A DNA stretch of 64,000 nt from Polyangiaceae bacterium (GTDB taxonomy: Bacteria; Myxococcota_A; Polyangia; Polyangiales; Polyangiaceae). Shown here piece after piece: positions 57,842 to 64,000 of the stretch; within the stretch, counting starts at the first letter, position 1, and the number at the start of each line of letters is the position of its first letter. The notes under the pieces were generated by a model that worked only from the letters and a program-made list of their open reading frames with translations, ran no database searches and was not told the origin of the DNA. The translations under genes were made by a program, and so were the position numbers. The DNA lies in contig JAKLKA010000033.1 in NCBI GenBank assembly GCA_023150915.1, positions 29,043 to 93,042 of the forward strand, read 5' to 3'.

Positions 57842-58555
57842 TCACTGGGTGGCGAACGTCAGGGCCTTTTGGATGGGAATGCCAATCTTCGAAGTGAACC
57901 GGATGGGCTCGCGGCCGCGCCCTTCGGCGGAGCGGCGACCCTCGTTCAGCACCAGGATCACCCGGACCTGCAGCGGCAGGCGGCCGAGCTGCCCGGTGGC
58001 CTGGCTGGTGTCCCAGGTCTCGGTCCATTGACCGGTGAGCGGGTCGAGGTACTCGAGGTCGAACAGGTCGATGTCGGTGGCCAGGATCTCGACCCGTCCG
58101 CCACGCTCGGGCTTGAGATCGGGTCGCGCGGCCACCCGCCGCACCAGGTGCGTGCCGGATTGCTTCTTGTCGGCCTCGCCGAAGTACGAGATCTCTGCCT
58201 GGTCCGAGTCGTGGGCGTCGCGGTCCCGACGCACGTTGGAGAAGGTCGCGAAGTCGACGCGATCGGCCGGGGTGCCACGGGTGCCGATGAACGCGGTCTT
58301 CACCACCACGATGCTCTGGTCGATGGGGACGTGCGCCGATACATAGGCGCTCGAGAGCTCGCGGGTGATGCGGTCCATCGCCATGCGCCCCTCGCGGTAG
58401 CGATCGCCCATCCGCTGAATGCCCTCTCGGCTGCGCTTCATCCCGGCAAAGGCCGAGTAGATCAGGATCGAGATCATCGACAGCACGGCGATCGCCACCA
58501 GCAGCTCGATCAGGGTGAAGCCGCGCAGCAGGCGGCGAAGGCGCCGGCGATTCAT
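57842..58555 (-). CDS. gspJ: Type II secretion system minor pseudopilin GspJ
   Basis: The 237-residue protein starts MNRRRLRRLLRGFTLIELLVAIAVLSMISILIYSAFAG: the prepilin peptidase site is G-FTLIE with Glu5. The globular part (GRMAMDRITRELSSAYVSAH, EISYFGEAD, VEILATDIDLFDLEYLDPLTGQWTETWDT, LPLQVRVILVLNE) fits GspJ. The ORF track begins at 59056, but that is antisense/frame noise inside gspI; the ATG at 58555 overlaps the gspI stop (ATGA). Confidence 0.9.
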   Translation of the reverse strand: MNRRRLRRLLRGFTLIELLVAIAVLSMISILIYSAFAGMKRSREGIQRMGDRYREGRMAMDRITRELSSAYVSAHVPIDQSIVVVKTAFIGTRGTPADRVDFATFSNVRRDRDAHDSDQAEISYFGEADKKQSGTHLVRRVAARPDLKPERGGRVEILATDIDLFDLEYLDPLTGQWTETWDTSQATGQLGRLPLQVRVILVLNEGRRSAEGRGREPIRFTSKIGIPIQKALTFATQ

Positions 58556-59316
58556 TGCCGCCCCCCCGCTCCCGAGCTGCGCGACGCGCCGCTGCCGCCC
58601 CCGGCGCCCGAGCCCGAGCCCCCAACGCCCATGGCTCCGAGCTGATCGCCCAGCGCGCCGAGGCCGGCGGCCGCCTTCGGGTCGAAACCGCCCAGTTGCG
58701 GGTTGGTGATGTACTGCGTGACCGCCAGGTCGCGCTCGTTCTTGCCCTCTTTCCAGTGCACGGTGAGCGTCACCTTGCGGATGCTCGCCTCGAGCATGGG
58801 CTTCAGATCGGGGTAGACCATGCCCATCACCAGCGGCGCCATGCCCTGCACGCCGCCGGCCGCGGCGCCCGACGAGAGCAAGCTCGAAAGCCCGCCGATA
58901 CCGCCGTCGGCGCCCAGCACCGCCGAGCCGCCGGACTGAAGCGCCGCCAGGCCACCGAACGCCCCCAGGCCCCCCGGGTCGTCGGTGCCGCCGTCCCCCG
59001 AGCTGGCCAGATCTTTGGGCTCGGGCAGCTGCACCGTCTCGATCTTCCACGAGCACCGGAAGCGACTCTCGCTCTCGTCCTCGCAGCAGGCCCCCTCGTC
59101 GTTCTGATCGATCAGCGAAAATCCCTTCTTCTGCAGCTCGAGCTCGACCTCGCCCATCTTGCAGCGGGCAAGGCCAGTGGCCACGCTCAGGTTCTGCGCG
59201 CGCTGCGAGCTCGAGAACAGCCCGGCTTGCGAGCTCAAGAGCACCGTCATGCCCAGCCCGAGGATGGCGATCGCCACCAGCACCTCGAGCAGGGTGAAGC
59301 CGCGGCGTGCGCTCAC
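58552..59316 (-). CDS. gspI: Type II secretion system minor pseudopilin GspI
   Basis: The 254-residue pseudopilin begins MSARRGFTLLEVLVAIAILGLGMTVLLSSQAGLF with cleavage site G-FTLLE. ATGLARCKMGEVELELQKKGF is the conserved GspI helix. It is much longer than typical GspI (about 125 residues) because of a Gly/Ser/Ala-rich insertion (residues 100-160) and a Gly-rich tail. It has paired Cys (GACCEDE). It overlaps gspH and gspJ by 4 nt each. Confidence 0.88.
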   Translation of the reverse strand: MSARRGFTLLEVLVAIAILGLGMTVLLSSQAGLFSSSQRAQNLSVATGLARCKMGEVELELQKKGFSLIDQNDEGACCEDESESRFRCSWKIETVQLPEPKDLASSGDGGTDDPGGLGAFGGLAALQSGGSAVLGADGGIGGLSSLLSSGAAAGGVQGMAPLVMGMVYPDLKPMLEASIRKVTLTVHWKEGKNERDLAVTQYITNPQLGGFDPKAAAGLGALGDQLGAMGVGGSGSGAGGGSGASRSSGAGGRQ

Positions 59317-60053
59317 CGCTCTTCCTCCTCGGTCTGGCCGAACTCTTCGTCGCTCTTCGAGCCTTCGATGGGCACCGCGCCGCGGGCGATCTTGGCGCGA
59401 CCGGTGAGCGGGCTCACCACCACGCTCAGGCCTTCTTTGTCGCCCTCGCGGACGATCTGCACCACCGCGCGCTCGGTGCCGCCCCCCGGCCAGAAGTAGA
59501 GATAGGCGCGCCCGCTGGTGCGGGGCTCTTCGTCGTGATCGGTCTGGACCTGCTTGAGCTTCACGCCAGCGCCCAGCTCGCGCCCCGCGGCGGGGTCGTC
59601 GCCGTCGAAGCCGAACTGCTTCACCGGTGAGAACTCGGGCTTGGGCGCCCGCGGGCCCTCGAGGATGCGACTCGCCTCGGCGCTGGCCTGCTTCTCCACG
59701 TCGGTGGCCGCCTCGGCCCCGCCCCCGGTGTTCTTCTCTTCCTTCTTGCGCAGCATCACGCCGCGGGTCTCTTCCAGCGCGACGCGGTGCTTCTCCAGGT
59801 CGAACACCAGCCGCACCGGCCGCCCGCTGGTGTTGGCCCGGGTGATGCCCATGCGCACCGCGCTGGCGATCAGCGTGGCCGCCGCGCGCTGCCGACTCGA
59901 GGTCAGCATGCCCGAGCCGTAGACCACCGCGCCGCCCATCAGCGCGATCAGCGCGACCACGATCAGCGTCTCGACCAGGGTCAGGCCGCGCTGACGGGCC
60001 ACACGCCCCGGGGTGGGCGCGCGCCGGTTGGGCTGGGGTCGGCGTGGGGTCAT
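59313..60053 (-). CDS. gspH: Type II secretion system pseudopilin GspH
   Basis: The product has an extended basic leader and the prepilin segment QRGLTLVETLIVVALIALMGGAVVYGSGML (cleavage G-LTLVE). ASAVRMGITRANTSGRPVRLVFDLEKHRVALEE is characteristic of GspH. An inserted acidic/Lys-rich linker lies near residues 115-150. The ORF-track start at 60095 overlaps gspG; the ATG at 60053 avoids this and gives 246 residues. It overlaps gspI by 4 nt. Confidence 0.86.
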   Translation of the reverse strand: MTPRRPQPNRRAPTPGRVARQRGLTLVETLIVVALIALMGGAVVYGSGMLTSSRQRAAATLIASAVRMGITRANTSGRPVRLVFDLEKHRVALEETRGVMLRKKEEKNTGGGAEAATDVEKQASAEASRILEGPRAPKPEFSPVKQFGFDGDDPAAGRELGAGVKLKQVQTDHDEEPRTSGRAYLYFWPGGGTERAVVQIVREGDKEGLSVVVSPLTGRAKIARGAVPIEGSKSDEEFGQTEEEER

Positions 60054-60063
60054 CCGGCGCTGT

Positions 60064-60498
60064 TCACTCCCCGCCGCCCTCGGCGGCCGCGGCACCCTTC
60101 GGCACCTTCACGTCGTCCTTGGTGCCCTTCTTCTTGTCGGGGCCCGTCGAGGTCACGCTGACGTCGCCGTCGGTGCAGGTGATCTGGAAGGGCTGACCCC
60201 AGGGGTCGTTGGTGTTGGCGCCGGGGTCGAGCTGCTTGTCCTGGACCAGCTGGCTGATGGTCGGGCAGTTGGTCTCGTTGTTCGAGGCCTGCCAGCTCTG
60301 GGTCGCCTGGCGAATGACCCGCGCGCCGGTCTCTGCCGTCTTGATCTGCGCCTCACGGAAGCGCGGCAAGGCGAAGAACGCCACGCCACCGGCCACCATC
60401 GCGATGATCGCCACGACGATCAGCACCTCGAGCAGCGTCACGCCGCGGATCGCCCGCCGGCTTTTCACGAGGGCCAGGATCTTCTTCTTACTCATCAT
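60064..60498 (-). CDS. gspG: Type II secretion system major pseudopilin GspG
   Basis: The 144-residue protein has a prepilin segment RAIRGVTLLEVLIVVAIIAMVAGGVAFFALPRF (cleavage G-VTLLE, Val in place of the usual Phe). The C-terminal GspG signature is NTNDPWGQPFQITCTDGDVSVTSTGPDKKKGTKDDV, where DPWGxP and the Asp-rich calcium loop are conserved. It builds the pseudopilus. The tail after the calcium site is Ala/Gly-rich. Confidence 0.92.
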   Translation of the reverse strand: MMSKKKILALVKSRRAIRGVTLLEVLIVVAIIAMVAGGVAFFALPRFREAQIKTAETGARVIRQATQSWQASNNETNCPTISQLVQDKQLDPGANTNDPWGQPFQITCTDGDVSVTSTGPDKKKGTKDDVKVPKGAAAAEGGGE

Positions 60499-60511
60499 CC
60501 AATCTCCTGTT

Positions 60512-60925
60512 TCAATCGATGCGATCGAGCCCGCCCGGCTGACCGTCGGGGCCGTCGCTCATCAGCTCGTAGTCCGACCCCTCGCGCTTGCCGGGGCACA
60601 CCAGGCGCAGCGGGCGGCCCCACGCATCTTTCGGCGCGGCCTCTCGGCTCGAAAACCGCACGGTGGCCCCCAGATCCGGCGGGCAGCCGCCGTCGTGCTC
60701 CGCCATGTAGGCGTCCACGGCGCGCCGTGCGTCGAGCAGCGTGGCGCGCGTCTGCCGCACGCCCGAGCGATTGCGCTCGCGCACGCCGACCCAGACCACC
60801 ACCCCGACCACCGCCAGGCCGAGCAGCACCGGCCGCACACGGCCCAGGCCCAGCCGGCGCACCCACCCGCCCCGACCCTCCCAGGGGAAGAAGATGCGCG
60901 GTTCTCGGAGTCGTCGGCGTCGCAT
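60512..60925 (-). CDS. GspG-like protein without a prepilin cleavage motif
   Basis: The 137-residue protein has one membrane segment (VRPVLLGLAVVGVVVWVGV, residues 31-48) and then RATLLDARRAVDAYMAEHDGGCPPDLGATV and DAWGRPLRLVCPGKREGSDYELMSDGPDGQPGGLDRID. The DxWGxPL...C..SxGPDG ending is the C-terminal part of the GspG fold. The N-terminus lacks the G-FTLxE prepilin peptidase site and instead is Arg-rich (MRRRRLREPRIFFPWEGRGG). It may be an inner-membrane pseudopilin relative that helps assembly. It lies between gspF and gspG, 13 nt before gspG. Confidence 0.75.
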   Translation of the reverse strand: MRRRRLREPRIFFPWEGRGGWVRRLGLGRVRPVLLGLAVVGVVVWVGVRERNRSGVRQTRATLLDARRAVDAYMAEHDGGCPPDLGATVRFSSREAAPKDAWGRPLRLVCPGKREGSDYELMSDGPDGQPGGLDRID

Positions 60926-60932
60926 GGCGAGG

Positions 60933-62159
60933 TCATTGCACCAGTTGGTTCATCTGCATCAGCGGCATCAAGATCGACATGGCGATGAAGCCCACCACCG
61001 CCCCCAGCGCCAGGATCATCACCGGCTCGAGCAGGCTGGTGAGCGCGGTCACCCGCGTCTCGACGTCCGATTCATAGGCCCGGCTCACGTTCTCGAGCAT
61101 GGCCTCGAGCTGACCCGAGCGCTCGCCGACCGCAATCATGTGGATCACCATGGGCGGGAACGCGCCGCTGCGCTTCAGCGGCTCGGCAATGCTCTCGCCC
61201 TCGCGGATCGAGCCAATCGCCTCGGTGACCACGCCCTCGAGCTTGGCGTTGCCCAGCACGTTGCGCCCAATCTCCATCGCCTTGAGCAGCGGCACGCCGC
61301 TCGACAGCAGGGTCGAGAGCGTGCGCGTGAAGCGCGCCACGGCCACCAGCAGGTTCAATCGACCGAACACCGGCCAGCGCAGCTGCATGATGTCCCAGCG
61401 CATGCGTCCCACCGGGCTGGCCTTCCACCGCTGGAAGCCCACCCCGCTGATCACCGTGAGCAGAATGAGCAGCCACCAGTAGTCGCCGATGGTGTTCGAG
61501 GCGAAGATCAGGAGCCGCGTGTTCCACGGCAGCGTCTGGCCCAGGTTCTCGAAGATGGTGGTGACCTTGGGCACCACCGCCACCATCAAGAAGCCGACCA
61601 AGAGGCCGCCGATGATCATCATCAGCACGGGGTAGGCCAGGGCCGAGACCACCTTGCCCTTGAGGCGGGCCTGCCCCTCCATGAAGTCGGCCAGACGCTC
61701 GAGCACGTTCTCGAGGGTGCCCGAGGCCTCGCCGGCCGCCACCATGTTCACGTACAGCGGTGGGAACACCTTGGGGTGCATCTCCAGGCTCTTGGCGAAG
61801 CTGGTGCCTTCGTTCAGCGTCTCGCGCACCGCCGACAGCACCCGCACCAGCTGCTCTTTCTCGACCTGCTCGGTGAGCGCCGAGATCGAGTCCACCAGCG
61901 GCACGCCGGCGCGCACCAGGGTGGCGAGCTGGCGCGTCATCACCGCGATGTCTGCCGCGCTGATCCGGCGGAAGATCGCGAAGAAGTCGATCTCGCGCTT
62001 CGACTTCTTCTTCTGCTCGCCCTCTTCGTTGGCGAGCGTGAGCATGATGCCCTCTTTGCGGAGCAATGCCCGAAGCGCCTTGGCGTTGTCGGCGTCGCGA
62101 TAGCCCTTGACCGCCTTGCCGGTCTCGATCTGGATGCCGCGATACTCGAAGACAGCCAT
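60933..62159 (-). CDS. gspF: Type II secretion system inner-membrane protein GspF
   Basis: The 408-residue polytopic protein has two T2SSF helical repeats: RQLATLVRAGVPLVDSISALTEQ and TRTLSTLLSSGVPLLKAMEIGRNVLGN. The three membrane segments include GKVVSALAYPVLMMIIGGLLVGFLMVAVVPKV and a C-terminal LLEPVMILALGAVVGFIAMSILMPLMQM. It is the platform protein that contacts GspE and GspL. It is 7 nt after gspE. Length is normal. Confidence 0.93.
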   Translation of the reverse strand: MAVFEYRGIQIETGKAVKGYRDADNAKALRALLRKEGIMLTLANEEGEQKKKSKREIDFFAIFRRISAADIAVMTRQLATLVRAGVPLVDSISALTEQVEKEQLVRVLSAVRETLNEGTSFAKSLEMHPKVFPPLYVNMVAAGEASGTLENVLERLADFMEGQARLKGKVVSALAYPVLMMIIGGLLVGFLMVAVVPKVTTIFENLGQTLPWNTRLLIFASNTIGDYWWLLILLTVISGVGFQRWKASPVGRMRWDIMQLRWPVFGRLNLLVAVARFTRTLSTLLSSGVPLLKAMEIGRNVLGNAKLEGVVTEAIGSIREGESIAEPLKRSGAFPPMVIHMIAVGERSGQLEAMLENVSRAYESDVETRVTALTSLLEPVMILALGAVVGFIAMSILMPLMQMNQLVQ

Positions 62160-62166
62160 CGGGAGC

Positions 62167-63939
62167 TCACTCGTCGATCAAGAAGTCTTCTTGCGTCGCT
62201 GCGACGACCTCTTCGACCGTGGTCTTGCCTTCCAGCACCTTGCGCGCGCCGTCGTCACGCAGGGTGTCCATCCCCTGGCCCTGCGCGGCGCGCTTGATGC
62301 TCTGCGCGTCCGAGCTCGAGAGCACCAGCGACCCCACCGCGTCGTCCATCACGAGCAGCTCGTAGATGCCCAGGCGCCCCGAGAAGCCCTTGCCGTCGCA
62401 CCTTTCGCAGCCACGGGCGCGATGCAGAATGGGCATGCCCGGCCCCCGCCAGCCCACCGGCTCGTAAGGCACCCCGGGCACCACGTAGCGTGGCGAGAGC
62501 CGGCGGGCGTCGCGGCGGCGCGTGCGCTCGGGGTCGATGGCCAGCTGCCGCAGATCCCACTCGCTGGCCTCGTAGGGCTCTTTGCACTCTTTGCACAGCA
62601 CGCGCACCAGGCGCTGAGCCAGGATGCCGATCACGGTCGAGCGCACCAAGAACGGCTCCATCTCCATCTCGACCAGCCGCGTGACCGCGCCCGGGGCGTC
62701 GTTGGTGTGGATGGTCGAGAGCACCAAGTGGCCGGTGAGCGACGCGTGGATGGCGATCTCGGCCGTCTCCTTGTCGCGGATCTCGCCGACCATGATCACG
62801 TCCGGGTCCTGGCGCAAGAAGGCGCGGAGCGCGCTGGCGAAGGTCAGGCCGATCTTGGCCTGCACCGGCACCTGGTGAATGCCCGAGATCTCGTACTCGA
62901 CCGGATCTTCGGCGGTGAGAATGTTGACGTTCGGGCGGTTGATCTTGTTCAGGCAGGCGTAGAGCGTGGTGGTCTTGCCGCTGCCGGTCGGCCCGGTCAC
63001 CAAAATGATGCCGTCTGGGCGCTCGATCAGCGAGCTCATCAGGTGATAGTCACGGGACGAAAACCCGAGATCGGTCAGGTCGAGCAAGACGTTCGTCTTG
63101 TGGAGAAGGCGCATCACGATGCGCTCGGCGTCCCGGCTGGTGGGGATGGTCGAGACGCGGATGTCGATGCTGCGGCCGGCGATGCGCAGCGAGATGCGGC
63201 CGTCTTGCGGCAGGCGCTTCTCGGCGATGTTCAGCCCGGCCATGATCTTCACGCGGGCAACCACCGAGCTCATGAACTGCCGCGAGGCGCGACGTGCGAC
63301 GTACAGCTCGCCATCGATTCGATAGCGGACGAGCACCTCTTTCTCTTCCGGCTCGATGTGAATGTCGCTGGCCCGCTCTTTCACCGCCGAGAAGAACAAC
63401 CCGTTCACCCAGCGGATGATCGGCGCGTCTTCGTCGGACTCGAGAATGTCGACCTCGTCGCTGTCGTCGAACTTGTCGTCGGTCTCGAGCTCGCTCTGGG
63501 TGTCTTGCTTCTCGAACACCCGATTGATGGCGTCCACGACCATCTCGGGCGCACCCACCACGGCGCTGACTGGCTTGCCGAACGCCGCCCGCACGTCGTC
63601 CAGCGCCGCGGTGTCCAGCGGGTCGGCCGAGAGCACGTCCACGCTCTCGTCACGCTCGGCGACGACCAAGATCTTGTGGCTCTTGCAGTAGCCAATCGGC
63701 AGGCGGGTCGCCAGCTGGGGCGAGACCGAGGCCACGTCGATGCGCTCGACGAACGGCAGCCCGCACTCGGCGGCCAGCGCCCGGGCCACGTCGCCCTCGG
63801 TGGCGAGGCGCGACTGAACCAAGAGCTCGGGCAACGGCGTCCCCTTCTCGCGCTGCTGCATGAACAGCGGCTCGAGACCCTCGGCCGTCACCACGCCGTG
63901 GCGGACCAGAATGTTGCCGAGGGCTCGCTGCTCGATCAC
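62167..63939 (-). CDS. gspE: Type II secretion system ATPase GspE
   Basis: The 590-residue secretion ATPase has an N-terminal MshEN/GspE-N domain (MIEQRALGNILVRHGVVTAEGLEPLFMQQREKGTPLPELL), then the Asp box (SDIHIEPEEKEVLVRYRIDGEL), Walker A VTGPTGSGKTTTLY, VGEIRDKETAEIA (Walker B) and HLVLSTIHTNDA (His box). A zinc-binding tetracysteine is seen in LCKECKEPYEAS and CERCDGKGFSGRLGIYELL. An acidic insertion (residues 155-185) separates the domains. It powers pseudopilus assembly from the cytoplasmic side. Confidence 0.95.
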   Translation of the reverse strand: MIEQRALGNILVRHGVVTAEGLEPLFMQQREKGTPLPELLVQSRLATEGDVARALAAECGLPFVERIDVASVSPQLATRLPIGYCKSHKILVVAERDESVDVLSADPLDTAALDDVRAAFGKPVSAVVGAPEMVVDAINRVFEKQDTQSELETDDKFDDSDEVDILESDEDAPIIRWVNGLFFSAVKERASDIHIEPEEKEVLVRYRIDGELYVARRASRQFMSSVVARVKIMAGLNIAEKRLPQDGRISLRIAGRSIDIRVSTIPTSRDAERIVMRLLHKTNVLLDLTDLGFSSRDYHLMSSLIERPDGIILVTGPTGSGKTTTLYACLNKINRPNVNILTAEDPVEYEISGIHQVPVQAKIGLTFASALRAFLRQDPDVIMVGEIRDKETAEIAIHASLTGHLVLSTIHTNDAPGAVTRLVEMEMEPFLVRSTVIGILAQRLVRVLCKECKEPYEASEWDLRQLAIDPERTRRRDARRLSPRYVVPGVPYEPVGWRGPGMPILHRARGCERCDGKGFSGRLGIYELLVMDDAVGSLVLSSSDAQSIKRAAQGQGMDTLRDDGARKVLEGKTTVEEVVAATQEDFLIDE

Positions 63940-63942
63940 GGC

Positions 63943-64000
63943 TCACTCCACGCGCTCGACGTTGACGTTCCGCGCGATGGGGTTGATGCGGATCGGCGAG
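63943..64000 (-). CDS. C-terminal end of a gene upstream of gspE, probably the secretin gspD (partial)
   Basis: Only the last 19 codons are in the window: the frame ending in TGA at 63943 reads SPIRINPIARNVNVERVE. It ends 4 nt before the gspE start. In type II operons with this order the gene before gspE is gspD, the outer-membrane secretin, so this is the likely identity, but the residues themselves are too few to prove it. Confidence 0.45.
   Translation of the reverse strand, partial: SPIRINPIARNVNVERVE

Noticed and set aside
1-64000. tRNA, rRNA, CRISPR or IS elements
   Set aside because: No cloverleaf-type sequences, regularly spaced repeats or transposase motifs were noticed while reading both strands; a covariance-model search could still find a missed small RNA.

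Overview
This 64 kb window is a chromosomal stretch from a very GC-rich bacterium that looks like a member of the Myxococcota, probably order Polyangiales. The clues are many lipoproteins with Gly/Ala/Ser-rich linkers after the lipobox, a MYXO-CTERM-like sorting tail, Ser/Thr kinases and a giant TPR protein, a complete-looking gspE-to-gspN type II secretion operon, and near-total codon occupancy with opposing shadow ORFs. I saw no rRNA, tRNA, CRISPR array or transposase. All names rest on reading the sequence and remembered family motifs, not on database searches.

Layout. 1-5.4 kb (minus strand): roadblock protein, aroQ, accB, accC, a first meaB and a ygfK-like oxidoreductase cut by the window edge. 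5.7-10.5 kb (plus): an aconitase-fold protein that has lost its Fe-S cysteines, an exported beta-barrel-like protein, a methylmalonyl-CoA-epimerase-like VOC protein and an octaheme nitrite reductase lipoprotein. 10.5-17.2 kb (minus): a P-type ATPase resembling Na,K-ATPases, coupled to a universal stress protein, then a second meaB directly behind methylmalonyl-CoA mutase. 17.3-21.1 kb: CAP-domain lipoprotein, BtpA-like protein, HAD hydrolase, an E2-acyltransferase-like protein without its catalytic His, and an MNT/HEPN pair. 21.2-25.5 kb: parC-parE. 25.7-29.8 kb: kelch-type surface protein, two small unknowns and a receiver-like regulator.

The most unusual area is 29.8-32.2 kb. On the minus strand, a small Cys-rich lipoprotein gene precedes an enzyme that fuses a PqqD/RRE-like domain, an HFCD flavoprotein decarboxylase and a methyltransferase. 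Divergent from it is a thioredoxin-fold lipoprotein gene with an in-frame UGA exactly at the first redox-active position (U-S-A-C), followed by a hairpin that fits a bacterial SECIS. This is a strong candidate selenoprotein. A 17-bp perfect palindrome lies between the two transcription units.

32.2-41.7 kb is a minus-strand polysaccharide cluster (rmlA, rmlB, fdtA-like, fdtB-like, acyltransferases, methyltransferase, glycosyltransferase) that would make and transfer a dTDP-3-amino-3,6-dideoxyhexose. 41.8-53.2 kb holds an FtsB-like protein, an effector-associated-domain/pseudokinase/TPR giant, a Ser/Thr kinase, a beta-carbonic anhydrase, a peptidase-plus-GH114 lipoprotein, and two apparent deletion scars (48.5 kb and 52.9 kb). 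53.2-64 kb is the type II secretion operon in the order gspD(partial)-E-F-G-like-G-H-I-J-K-L-M-N.

Functionally, the carboxylase, epimerase-like protein, mutase and two MeaB chaperones point to propionyl-/methylmalonyl-CoA handling. The T2SS and the wall/exopolysaccharide-degrading lipoprotein fit a secreting, possibly predatory lifestyle. A recurrent TAnnnT box 6-9 nt before start codons suggests several leaderless transcripts.
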